This document shows positions 22,158 through 32,749 of a stretch of 60,567 bases of DNA, one piece after another. The notes under the pieces were generated by a model that was given only the letters and a program-made list of their open reading frames with translations, ran no database searches and was not told the DNA's origin. A program made the position numbers and the translations under genes. The stretch is taken from positions 1-60,567 of the forward strand of contig JAUCBJ010003447.1 in the NCBI GenBank assembly GCA_032718475.1. The letters are read 5' to 3'. Source of the DNA: Nemertoderma westbladi. Taxonomy: Eukaryota > Xenacoelomorpha > Nemertodermatida > Nemertodermatidae. Numbering within the stretch: the stretch's first letter is position 1; each line of letters begins with the position of its first letter.

Positions 22158-23262
22158 GCAAACAAACAGAAATATAATGCAATATAATATAATGAAATAT
22201 AATATTAGAGATTTAACTAAAATTAAACAAAACTAACAATGATATATGTTGATATACAATGATATATATATATATATGATATATATTATTGAACTCTCCA
22301 TGGTTGCCATAGTAACAATGATTTATGTTTAAAAAGTGTAGTTGCATATGGAACCGTTACCACTAATTTCAGGCTAGCTAGAATAAGTAAAGTTATAGTA
22401 GAGCTACTTATTATACTTATAGTAGTATAATAAGTAGAGTTATAATAAATATATAAATATAAATATAAATAATAAATTACAATTTATAATAAATATGTAT
22501 TTTTTTAATTTTCTAAAAAAACTATTTGTTCTAGAACATTTTATTTAACCAAACTATAGCTAATATGACATAGATCATTTAAAAAAAGGGAAAAGTTATT
22601 AAAAAATTAAATAAAAAGTATAATGTTCTAGAACATATAGCTAGTCATTTTTCATATTTAAAAATGGCTTGTAAATAAAAAAAAACTACATTTTTTATAA
22701 CATAAATCATTGTTACCCTGCAAAAAATGTAAACTGTTATAATACCGTATCATCAATATTTTTGATCATTAATGTATTCTGAAACAGTTTAAACCTGAAA
22801 TATCAATGTTTTCACATTTTTTATAATTACAAAAGATACTAGCTAGTTAAAAAACACTAGCTACCATAAAAAAAACATATCTACTAATGTTTTAGAACAC
22901 AAAAAAATTTAGTATTTTTAGAAATTAAAAAATATGTTGGGCCTAATATATAATAAATCATATATCAAAAATTAAAACAAAAAATAACTAGCTAGTCGAT
23001 TAGCTAATATGTTCTAGAACACAATATTTTTTTGAAAAATATTGCAATGAAGTCGGTTGTAATATTACAATATAAAAAGTACATAATTTCATTAATTAAT
23101 ATCAAACTATAAAATTGCGACTGCATACTAGCTACTACAAAAAAAATCCCGGTTATGGGTACACACACATACAATAGTAGTGCCAATAAATTAATGGTTA
23201 AAAAATGACATGAGGTGTAGACATGGCGAAGTAGTACCCTTATATCTACTTACATGTTCATT
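22158..23262 (-). other. Predicted intron of the THAP gene
   Basis: On the minus strand the donor reads CAT/GTAAGTAG (23,263/23,262) and the acceptor TGTTTGTTTGCAG/AGACC (22,158/22,157). The intervening 1.1 kb is strongly AT-rich with many TTCTAGAAC words. Both exons are in phase 0 across the junction. Known THAP proteins show the same sequence order across this point. Confidence 0.6.
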
Positions 23263-24476
23263 TCGCTTTATAAACTTCTCTTCGAAGTAGCAATATGCAG
23301 ATTTTCGAATATTTTGTTGGGGACCAATGCTTTTGGGTTTCGGAATCTAATCGATGTGACATAAATTGCTGCCACTGTGCCAATTCTTCGCGAACTAACG
23401 GGAGGCTGAACATCGATTGTGAAGGCTCATCGCTGTTGGTTTGAGAAATAGACCCAGAGCTGCAGCCGTATACGCAGCACTTCCAAACCATCTTCTAGAG
23501 TTAATCTTCTTGAACCAACTTACAGTATAGTACTGTATTAAGCGTAAATATAATAAAAAGTACTGCACTGAAATGTTTATAGTGGGTGATTATTATAATT
23601 ATTATAATAATCTAGAAACCCTTGTTGCTATATCCCACATGAAAACGAACAGCGCATTAAAATACGCATTATACACAGAATTTAAGAACAAACATTGAAT
23701 TGTAGATTCTAGAATGTGCATCATTTCGAATGATGGATGGAGGAAAATAGCAGAGCGACGCCACTGTGCCAATTTTTTGACTTGGCTTTCATCAGATACC
23801 AGGTAATTGGATCATGGAGAAAATAATGCGTTGGATTCCCAGTCATATAAAACCTATATGGATCGAAAAAGGCCGCACTATCATGAGTATTGAAGGTTTC
23901 CAAAAAATAGCTGTAATTTTCATGTTGGACCCACATTTAGTAGCCAGTGAAAAATACATAGCATACTGGGTTCATTCGAATCATCTAGAAAATACTTTCA
24001 TTGGATTCCCTGTGTAATCAATAATAATATCTACATAGATTGTAAATCATGGCAAATAAATGAGTATTATATGTATCTGAAAAATGAAATTTTCATGTTG
24101 AACCAACATTCGGCACCCTGTGAAAAGTATCATACCTGATAAACCATTCGTCAGGAAAATATTTCCATCACGTTCGCCATCCTTGAGAACCTTTATAGGT
24201 CGCAAATGATGGGTGACTGGTGCGTTTTAAAGATTCTGGTTTATTGAAACTTTCATGATGAACCCACTTTTGGGGTACCCATTGGTTTTCATGAAATATT
24301 TCGAAAACTAAAGAAGGTATTACAAAACCGATTGCATATTTGAAATCTCCATAAAATTTCAGATAATATACAACAACTTGATTGTCTTTATCCAAATATA
24401 TAAACCACCTCGACAACTTTGAAAAATCGACCCACTAATTTTTTGGCCTTGCTGCCATTTGGCAGGCCGTATTTAA

Positions 24477-26700
24477 TATATATATAGATATAGATATTAT
24501 ATATATATATTTGGCAGGCCATGCTCACACCCATCCAATAACATTGTCACTGTACGAAGCTCCGCTAGATCTATAATTGGAACAGGACATAATGTTTTAT
24601 AATTGGTAATTTTATTCAAAATGGTATACCAACTAATTTGTATAGCGTGAATTTATTATAAATTTTTCATTTTTCACGGTAGACTATTCTACTATTCAAC
24701 TTCACGCTGGACTAATTACATAATTGTGTGTTAAGTAACACTGGTAGGCCTACGAGTGTAGCCCATCTCACCATTATTATGTTTTTTAATAGCTGTTTTT
24801 GCTAATTGATTTATGTTCTGGAACATAGTGTGAACTCATTACACGTTTAATTTTCGTGGTAGCTAGTGTTTTCGATGGTCGCTAGTCAGTTTATCATTAT
24901 AGCTAAAAAATAATTTGGTATAAACTTGGTATATTTTGTAGCATTCTAGTATGCCTATACTATAATTAGTAGATCTAGCACCTAGTACCAAACATACCAG
25001 GATACCAAGTATGTCGGTATTCTAGTAAACCTAACTAACATACTAATAAATAAATAAGACATGCCTACTTTACTATGGATATTCTTTCCTAACAAGTTCA
25101 ATCAAATCAGTAAATGGAGGCTCTTTGTAGGATTGCCTCCAACTGACCTCGGCGAGATTATTTAAACGCAAATGACATTATTTTAATTATTTAAAAAAAT
25201 AAGATTTTGTGGTATTTTATAAAAGCACTAGCTACACATTATTAAAACAGTACATACCATTGAAAACACTAGCTACCACAAACATTTGTTTTCATTTTCT
25301 TTAAGGGGGGGTACACCGAATTGTTTTTTATGGTCTAATATAATGCACCATTGAATAGTGTTTCCAAATCTAAAAACCGCTATTTAATAGCTCTTTTAGT
25401 TTTCAAGTTATGTAAATTTCCATTTACGGAATCCTATTGAAATTACTATTACTATGTATAATGAAAGGTCGATTATCTCCAAATATTTTTTTCATGAAAT
25501 TGGCAACTTCAAAACCCTACTACTTCTACAATTTTTGAGTAATTAGTCTGAAACTTCCGGTGGGTGTCTAGAGAGCCACCCTGCATAAAAGTATCAGGCA
25601 ACTTTTCGAAATTTTTTGTTAATAAAATTTAATACTATTTATAAAAAAACTAAAAATTTGCATAAATTTGCAGCGCCACCTAGCGGTGCAGAATTATTTT
25701 AACAAAATTTCGCCTGATAGTTATGTTGCCCCATCTTTGATCTATCATATAAAAGAAACTTTCATGTGATTAGGTTCAAAACTGTAAAAGCCTTATTGAA
25801 ATATTGTTGAAACTATCGAATTGAGTACAGTAATTAAGAACTGGATTTATTTAAAAAAAACGTAGAATTCAATTCAAATAATTAAAAATAATAAAAAGAA
25901 AATAATATTAGATCAATTTAATTTTTTGTGAGCTTTGATAAAGTACTGCGTAGCCTTCTACTTCGTTTTAAATATCAATACTTAATTGTAATTAAATAAA
26001 AATTTACAATACTATTAATATTACCACCGCATAAAAATCTAATGTTTTATTCTTAAATGTTTACTTTTTCGCTCGAATATACCCCAAAATTGGGTGAAAA
26101 ATTTTAACATTTTTTTCCATAAGGAAAAAAGTAACATATAGGATTGTATTGCTTTTACTTTTTCCGGGCGAAAAAAAGTTAATTTAAATATTTTTGGTTT
26201 TAACCTGGCTTGCGCTCGGTAAATAAAATGCCTCGAAAATAGAGAAAAAAGTTTTACTTTTTTCCCATGCAATAAATAATTATTTTATATTAATATAAAT
26301 TATTACAAAATACATGACGCACAGTTGAGCCGTTTCAATTTAAGTTAGTGCAATTTCAATTTTCAGTCGGTGCAAATTGACTTACACCATCCCACTTGTT
26401 TAGGTCTAGCGCCGCCCCTTCCTGAAGAAGAGTGCATTGTCCATTGTGTATTGCCAGAATCAGGGTTTCTCTGCAATTCTCCTTAACCCTATTAAACCCG
26501 GGGGGGGGGGGGGGGGGGTGGGGTTCAATATGACTCCCCCCCCCCCGTGGTTTAGTAATTATAATTCTGAAACAAACGCAGTTGGAATCTGAAATTTTAT
26601 GACTTTTCCTAAAAATCTATTGTCTTCCTAGTAGTGAAAACCGTTTTCAAAAATATTGGGTAGTTTTCGAGTTATAGCACCATTTTTTAACCCTACTTTT
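24477..26700. other. AT-rich intergenic or old repeat sequence
   Basis: No gene is recognised. Contents: an AT dinucleotide stretch at 24,480-24,515; an inverted pair GTGGTAGCTAGTGTTTTCGA (about 24,856) and its near complement at 25,257-25,280; a TTTAAGGGGGGGTACACC start near 25,300 that resembles a TTAA-type transposon end without a visible partner; and a G run followed by a C run at 26,500-26,546. Short ORFs are not supported. Confidence 0.5.
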
Positions 26701-26719
26701 GGAACTTTTTTTGAGACGT

Positions 26720-27540
26720 TTTTTGAAAATTACATTTCATTAAATATGAATTGTAACATCTCTATTTTTGATTTACACCGGTTTTTTGGTGTTAGAAATT
26801 TCAAACTTGTTTTTTTCGGCGGTTGCCAAATTTTGGTGCCAGCACCAAATTTTGAAATATGTCAATTTTGTAAATTGATTGTTAGAAACTTGTTTTTTAC
26901 GCAATTGGGGTTTTTTGGGGTTCTGGTTTCGATGTAATATATACGACTTGGACCAAGCGTATCAAACTTGTATTTTTCGGTGCTGTGTGCAAATTTTGGT
27001 GCTAGCACGAAATACCGAAAATTGAAAATCCATTCAATAGATAAAATTGCTTGTGACAATTTATTTCTTGCGTTTTAGAGGTTTATGGCTGTTCTGAATT
27101 CAATGGAATAAATAATTATCGAACTAGACATCTCAAACTTGTATTTTTCGGAAGTGGGTGCAAAATGTGGTTCTAGCACCAAATTTTGAAAACCATCAAA
27201 TATATCAATTGATTGTGTCACCTTGTTTCTTGCGTTATACGGGTTTGTCAGGGTTCTGAATTCAATGGAATCAGTAAAAATTTCATACGAATTTTCAAAC
27301 TTGTATTTTTCGCCTGTGGGTGAAAATTGTTGTGCCAGCACCAAATTTTGGAAAATAAGCAAATTGATCAGTAGATAATATCATCTTGTTTCTTGCGTTA
27401 TACGGGTTTATGAGGGTCCTGAATCCGATGGAATCAATAAAAACAGCACTGGACATCGCAAACTTGTACTTTTTGGTGATGGGTACGAAATTTGCCAAAT
27501 TACGCCGAAAAATACAAGTGGCAATGATCTGGTATATTAG
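26720..27540. repeat. Degenerate tandem array, unit about 165 bp
   Basis: Landmarks CAAACTTG(T)ATTTTTCGG, GTGCTAGCACCAAATTTTG, CTTGTTTCTTGCGTTATACG and GAATTCAATGGAATC recur in that order from about 26,804, 26,964, 27,135, 27,295 and 27,460. Spacing is 160-171 bp and units are well diverged, so this is an old satellite or internal repeat of an unrecognised element. It runs directly into the target duplication of the RTE at 27,507. Confidence 0.8.
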
Positions 27541-27594
27541 AAATGTATTCCATTAGAATCAGCGCCCTAGAAAACCTGAAAATGTGAATTTATA
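27507..27594. repeat. 88-bp target-site duplication, left copy
   Basis: Identical by eye over 88 bases to 31,352-31,439, on the other side of the RTE element. RTE elements are known for variable and sometimes long target duplications; this one is at the long end. Confidence 0.95.
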
Positions 27595-27755
27595 CTACTA
27601 CTAGGATCGGCATGCTGCATTGCAGCTGCATTTTTAAGAATGCTGTGCCGGCTTGTCAACAAAATTGCACCGCCACAACTCCCTATCACCCATGACATTT
27701 GCTAGATCATCCGCATCTTTAAGGCCAGTGTCCTTTAAGATGCGTCTCAAGAAAG

Positions 27756-30591
27756 TCATGGGCTGTCCTGTCCACCATGCTTATTCACTCCATGAGGCTG
27801 CCAAAGTACAAGATTATGCACTGGCTGGTCCTCACGGCGAAAGCAATGTCCTGCAAAGCGGAGGCGATTTTGTTCTAGTGTCAAGCTTGGGGGAACCAAT
27901 GAGACACCTCCAATGTTATATAGTGTCTGGTTGGAGATGTGTGCATTGTACTTGACACAATGTACCCGGCGTAGCATTCTTGTGAATGTGCCATCCAGAG
28001 ATTTGGTGTCCTCAGCAGTTAGAGCCCAGCATGGACTCCCGTAGAGGAGTACTGGAACTACTGCTGCTCTAAATAATCGGACCTTAAGTTTCCGATTAAT
28101 TCTAGGTGACTTCCAAATCCTGGAAAGCCTATTCAAGGCTGCCCATGCCTTTCCCTTACGTATTCGAAGGTCCTCACCTGACTTCCGGATCCATGATCCC
28201 AGGTAACAGAAGTCGTCCACATGCTCAAGCATACCATCCTTTGAGCTTATGCTCATCCGATCAGAAACTTGCTGAGGACTTTCAAAGTTAACTGTCAGAA
28301 TTTTGGTCTTTCTGGAGTTAATAAAAAGACCAACACTAGAAGCAGCATGTTCTAATGAGCTGAGGAGCCGCTGGGCTCCCTCTAATGATTCTGAGAGTAC
28401 TCCTAAGTCATCAGCAAAGTCTAGATCAGTTAGGTACTTGGCAGGATTTCCTCGACTTCTGGAGCCAGTAGGTGGAGTTATCATCACCCCATCATCATTA
28501 TGATGATCTAAGGACATGCGTAGAACATAGTCAACCACAATAATGAACAAGAATGGTGCAAGTGTGTCTCCTTGGAGGACGCCCCATAACACTTCAAATG
28601 GTTCTGTGTCACCGTCAACAGTAGACACAAATGTTGTCGAACCATCGTATACTGATCTGATTGCTGCAATAATTTCATCAGGAATCCCATATAATGAAAG
28701 TATGCTGAACATACGTGAGCGAGAGACTGAATCAAAGGCCTTGAAGAAGTCAACAAAGATAACAGCCAGATGCCTGTCTTTCTTTTTTGATAACTCTTCA
28801 ATTATCCTTCTAAGTGCCAAAATGGGCTCCATGGTCCCACGACCTTTACGGAACCCATTCTGATTTCCACGTAGCAGTCTCTCAATGGGATCCCTGATGC
28901 GATTTAATAGAATTATATTGTATAGTTTTGCAGCAATCGAGATCAATGAGATTCCCCGAAAAGAACCATAGAGTGTTAGGTTGCCCTTCTTGGGAACTGG
29001 CACCAACTTATTTGTTTTCATTTCTTGTGGGACTCTTGTTGTACGGTACATGTCTACTATGATGGGATAGATGAGCTTTAAACACTCAGGTATTTTAAAG
29101 ACCTCAGGGGGAACACCATCTACTCCACTGGCACGATTGGTCTTAATGCTCTTTGCAGCAGCCTTCACTTCTGCAAAGGAGATATCGCCAATGGGAATAT
29201 CTGGGAGTACAGACTCAGACACTTTTACTTCTATAAAGTTATCAGGCAATACCCTGTCATTATTGAGGAGCTTTTCAAAGTGGGCTTTCCAACCATTGAG
29301 GCGATCGGCTGGTGATTCAGCCTTAACCTTGGTGGTTGGTTGGCTTTTCCGCCCAGTAAGCAGATTGATCGATTTCCATGCCTGGGATGATTGCCTGCTG
29401 TCGTCAGCATCATTGATGGCATCAACCTGTTGGTTTATTAGCTCCTGTAGATTAACAGAGTACTGCCTGTTCAGGGACCTAGATGCAGCTTTAACTGCAT
29501 TCTTGGCCGCTGTAGTCTGTTTGAGTCGGGACTCTTTCTGCGCCTTATGAAGGTCATTTCGGCACTTCTGAATTTTGTTGTCAGTCCAGGGGGCCCTTTT
29601 CCTGTTTCGAGGGTATACAGGAACTGTTTCTGCAGCTGCTAACTTAACTGCTTCTGTAAAGGCAGTATAGCCCTCACAGTGATCTGCCGCCTCAGAGGCA
29701 AGAGCCTCATACCTGTTGCTCAGCTGTAGTGTGAAGCTGGATCTCACACTTGGCTGTTGCAACAGAGAGGACCAGTCATGCCGTGGCAAGGCAGATTTCG
29801 TTGTTCTGCTAGCACGCAGACTAAGTCTTACCTTGGCCACAATAAGGCGGTGATCACTGGAGAAGGGTCGAAGTGTAAATGCATTACAGTCTTGTATAGA
29901 GCTCCTGTATTTCCTACGAAACAGAATATGGTCTATCTGGGACTTGTGACCACTGGGTCCACTATGAGTCCATAGCTTTCCAGTTCGCTTCTTGAACTGG
30001 GTTCCAGCCGAAAACAATCCATTTCCAGAGATAAAATCCTGAAGATGGACAGAATTTCGGTTAACACTATTGCTATAGACCCAGGGCGATGTAGGTGATT
30101 GATGCAGACTTGCATTAAAGTCTCCCAGGAATGTTAAGAATGCATGCTGATCCACTCCATCAGTTGCTGCTTGTAGATTGTGGTAGAAATTTTCCACCTC
30201 CTCTACAGGGGCAACACTAGTTGGAGAGTAGCACACAATCAGAACCACCTTAGGAAACTTCTTAGCCAGTCTTCCAGAACATGAGAAGTGGCAACGGATG
30301 ATGCGGTTAGAGATTTGGTCTATTTTGTCCAATGCTGCATGTGCAGTTGGATTCATCAATAGACCAATTCCACCATTGCCACTATCATCTGCTGACGCGA
30401 GGGCGAGTCGCCAACCGCCCCCCATGTCCTTAATCAGAACCTCATCAGTCTGTCCAGTCTGCATTCGGTGCTCTTGAACACCCACTGCGCTAAGAGAAAG
30501 CTTATCTGCCAAGGCAGTCAGCTCACCTTGTCGGATTGGGGACCCGAGTGGTAGGGTGTTTACTGTTCTGCTGAGTGACTTGCCTCAGATT
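27756..30591 (-). pseudogene. RTE-like ORF2: AP-type endonuclease plus reverse transcriptase
   Basis: The frame is open from a TGA at about 30,592. No ATG precedes the endonuclease start (RQGELTALADKLSLSAVGVQ), so initiation must be non-AUG or coupled to ORF1. The endonuclease shows VQEHR, GDFNAS and SSDHRL; the reverse transcriptase shows GVDGVPPEV, FRGISLIS, FVDFFKAFDSV, LQGDTLAPF and FADDLGVL. The product nicks target DNA and reverse-transcribes its own RNA. A 5-bp insertion near 27,770 replaces the last 45-50 residues by DSP and a stop, unlike copies A and D. The lesion is confined to the C-terminal end, so activity is uncertain. Coding otherwise is intact. Confidence 0.85.
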
Positions 30592-30933
30592 CACCAATGG
30601 CTTTGTTGGTCGGGGTGGAACATGAGAGTAGCCTCCAACTCCAGAATCCCTCTCCCCATCACAATCTGGCCTCCCTGGTGACCCAGGGTTTGGGCCAGAA
30701 AGGTCATCAGGAAAGGGACTCAAAGAATTGTTGGCTGCTCTCTCTCCAGTAGGGGGTGAGACAGGCAGCCGGTCAGGAGTTAACTGACGCCTGTGAGGCC
30801 GATTGTGTCCGGTAATTCCACTGGCCTCTAGTGGCCGGACCTCCGCATTGCTAATGTAATCCATAGTGGGGGTTGGGGGGTGCTTTTTTGCCGAGTCAGC
30901 TCTCGGGGCAAATACCACACCCTGGTTTGCCAT
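30523..30933 (-). CDS. RTE-like ORF1, small proline-rich protein
   Basis: ATG at 30,933 (MANQGVVFAPRADSAKKHPP), about 136 codons, ending VPNPTR. It is rich in Pro, Arg and Ser with no recognisable domain. Its end overlaps the ORF2 frame (+1) by about 70 bp. RTE elements often carry a short, poorly conserved ORF1; a role in RNA binding is only inference. The sequence over its stop, ACAAG/GTGAGC, happens to match a splice-donor consensus. Confidence 0.55.
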   Translation of the reverse strand: MANQGVVFAPRADSAKKHPPTPTMDYISNAEVRPLEASGITGHNRPHRRQLTPDRLPVSPPTGERAANNSLSPFPDDLSGPNPGSPGRPDCDGERDSGVGGYSHVPPRPTKPLVNLRQVTQQNSKHPTTRVPNPTR

Positions 30934-31351
30934 TCCACAGGGTGGGTGTCGCAATGGAGTCAGATATGAGGCCCATCACCCATATCTACTCTGGCGTACA
31001 TGACCCACCATTGGCTGTTGCAGCTCATCTGCTGGGTCATGCCCTGTACCCTTGCTGCCAGGTGCAGGTCGCAGTGAAGTGCCCTCAGAGTGGATATGAG
31101 AACACTCTAATCCTAACCAGCCATTGGTAGATCACCATCTGCCTGGTCAGGCCATATACCCCTGCAGCCAAGTATATGGGTCCTTAATCCAGGACCAAGG
31201 GCGTCCTTATCCCAGAACGAAGGGGGTCCTAGTTACAGGACCAGATTTGCCCTAGTAAGAGGGTCTATGCAGCTACAGGTGGCACCTCCTTTATGCTGCA
31301 TGGAGGTGGCAAGTTTTCTTGATCAATGACCTAGAATACCTGACCTGACCT

Positions 31352-31439
31352 GAAAAATACAAGTGGCAATGATCTGGTATATTAGAAATGTATTCCATTA
31401 GAATCAGCGCCCTAGAAAACCTGAAAATGTGAATTTATA
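31352..31439. repeat. 88-bp target-site duplication, right copy
   Basis: The right-hand partner of 27,507-27,594. No base differences were found on direct comparison, which indicates a recent insertion. After it the pre-insertion sequence continues (CATCGCATAAG). Confidence 0.95.
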
Positions 31440-31859
31440 GCATCGCATAAGTGAATTAAAAATTTTGTGTTCTAACTGAAAAGTGCTGGTTACATGTTTT
31501 TTTCATTTTTTCCTACGCAGAGAGTTATAAACAGCCATTTATTGTAATCATATCATTTTTAAATATTTTCCAATGTATTTTGCGCCCCTGAAAACCTGTT
31601 TTGAAAAACAATTAGCCGAAAAATATAACTTTCAAATTTTGTGAAAATTGTGCACTACTTGTAATTTTGGTGCTGCAATATAACCACCCCAGTACATTTT
31701 ATGGAAATTTTTTTTTTTTGTCGGAACCAGACTAGTTATACCTACGTACAAACAAAAAATCAGACGTTTTCGTAAATCAGACGTTTTCTTAGTACAGGTT
31801 ACGCACATACATGTACGCGATATATTGAATGAAACAAAATTTGAAATATATTCTTACTT
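31440..31859. other. AT-rich sequence upstream of the RNase H-like gene fragment
   Basis: Continuation of the locus into which the RTE inserted. TTTTTTCCTACGCAG near 31,507-31,521 looks like a splice acceptor, but no exon after it could be confirmed. A short direct repeat (AATCAGACGTTTTC) lies near 31,769 and 31,785. Confidence 0.4.
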
Positions 31860-31945
31860 TTGAACGAACTTATTATTAATAATGCAATTAGTACGAACAC
31901 TAATCCATTACAGAAATATATTGGGATACTAATAGACGAGATTAA
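31860..31945 (+). pseudogene. RNase H-like (P/THAP9-type) transposase, fragment 1
   Basis: Reads NELIINNAISTNTNPLQ and then YIGILIDEI on the plus strand up to the TTAA where piggyBac inserted. The I-L-x-D-E-I block carries the first catalytic Asp of P-element/THAP9-like RNase H domains. Joined to 36,086 after removal of one TTAA plus the piggyBac, the frame continues KIKPRLIYQGHSV. Confidence 0.6.
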
Positions 31946-32039
31946 CCCTTTAGCGCCGGTCAAAAGAAAAAAGTTGACAGCTACTGCTCTAACATTTTCA
32001 GAAATTTGTAAAAAAATTTTTGGTAAGCAATTGATCCAA

Positions 32040-32660
32040 AATTTTGGCTACCCGCAGTAAATCGACCACGGCGGTTGTCATGGGCACATTGCCGACGTAC
32101 AATTTCAGTTCCTTCTTAGTCTTAGCCCCAGGTGAAACCCAGCATCGCCCTGCAGATACAATATAACTGTATTCAAAGCCTACTGGCCAAAATTATGGCT
32201 ACCCCCAGTAAATCGACCACGGCGGTTGTCATGGGCACATCGTCGACATACCATTTCAATTCCCTTAGTCCCAGGTGAAACCCAGCATCACCCTGCAGAT
32301 ACATTATAATGTATTCAAAGCCTACTGTCCTAAAGTATGGCTACCCCCAGTAAATCGACCCCGGCGGTTGTCATGGGCACATTGTCGACATACCATTTCA
32401 ATTCCCTTAGTCCCAGGTGAAACCTAGCATCACCCTGCAGATACATAACTGTATTCAAAGCCTACTGTCCTAAAGTATGGCTACCCCCAGTAAATCGATC
32501 ACGGCGGTTGCCATGGGCACATTGTCGACATACCATTTCAATTCCCTTAGTCCCAGGTGAAACCCAGCATCACCCTGCAGATACATTATAACAGTATTCA
32601 AAGCCTACTGGCCAAAATTATGGCTACCCCGAGTAAATCGACCACGGCGGTTGTCATATC
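32040..32660. repeat. Left subterminal array of piggyBac, about 142-bp units
   Basis: Five units begin with ATGGCTACCCCCAGTAAATC (or near) at about 32,043, 32,202, 32,338, 32,478 and 32,620. Each contains CGACCACGGCGGTTGTCATG and CCCAGGTGAAACCCAGCATC. They lie downstream of the transposase stop, near the left TIR. Related units lie inverted near the right TIR. Confidence 0.9.
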
Positions 32661-32749
32661 AAATACATTAGGTATATTCAACAAATTACAAATCAATAGG
32701 TATATTAAAAAGTCACCGTTTTATTGAAACATTGAAACTAAACATAAAT

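Larger units (their letters stand above)
21101..23491 (-). pseudogene. Two-exon THAP-domain protein
   Basis: Exon 1 (23,263-23,491) begins MVWKCCVYGCSSG and has the THAP layout C-x4-C, conserved Trp (QWQQF), and SPTKYSKIC. At the C-x2-H-F site one extra base near 23,289 shifts the frame; the shifted frame continues FEEKFIKRNEH to a perfect GTAAGT donor. Exon 2 begins after TTTGTTTGCAG at about 22,157 with RPTLIKGAYPTIYPE, the usual sequence following THAP fingers (a G-A-x-P-T segment), in matching phase. It runs to about 21,604, where a 55-bp tandem repeat disrupts the frame; 21,101-21,385 is probably the C-terminal end. THAP fingers bind DNA, and in transposons they commonly recognise element ends. 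The frameshift and repeat make it a likely pseudogene. Confidence 0.6.
20291..24472 (-). mobile_element. TTAA-flanked DNA transposon with long TIRs and a THAP-domain gene
   Basis: TTAA at 20,287-20,290 and 24,473-24,476 flank arms that match as inverted repeats for about 650 bp (20,291-20,945 and 23,812-24,472). The ends are ATGAGGCCTGCCAAATGG and, inverted, ATACGGCCTGCCAAATGG. Each arm contains 3-4 diverged sub-repeats of about 155 bp marked by TTCAACATGAAAATTT. The interior carries a two-exon minus-strand THAP-domain gene. TTAA targets plus THAP proteins fit the Kolobok superfamily as described, but I see no catalytic DDE block, so the element may be non-autonomous or of another TTAA group. 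Confidence 0.75.
27595..31351 (-). mobile_element. RTE-like non-LTR retrotransposon copy B, full length
   Basis: 3.76 kb on the minus strand, from a 5' end starting AGGTCAGGTCAGGTATTC to the 3' end with TAC/TAG triplets (27,595-27,603). It has a 5' UTR of about 400 bp (30,934-31,351), a small ORF1 and a large ORF2. The 88-bp duplication defines both ends exactly. A 5-base duplication (GACAG) near 27,770 shifts the ORF2 frame just before its normal end. Confidence 0.93.

Noticed and set aside
23721-23936. Minus-strand ORF in the right arm of the THAP element
   Set aside because: It lies within the long TIR and its inverted partner is not conserved as coding.
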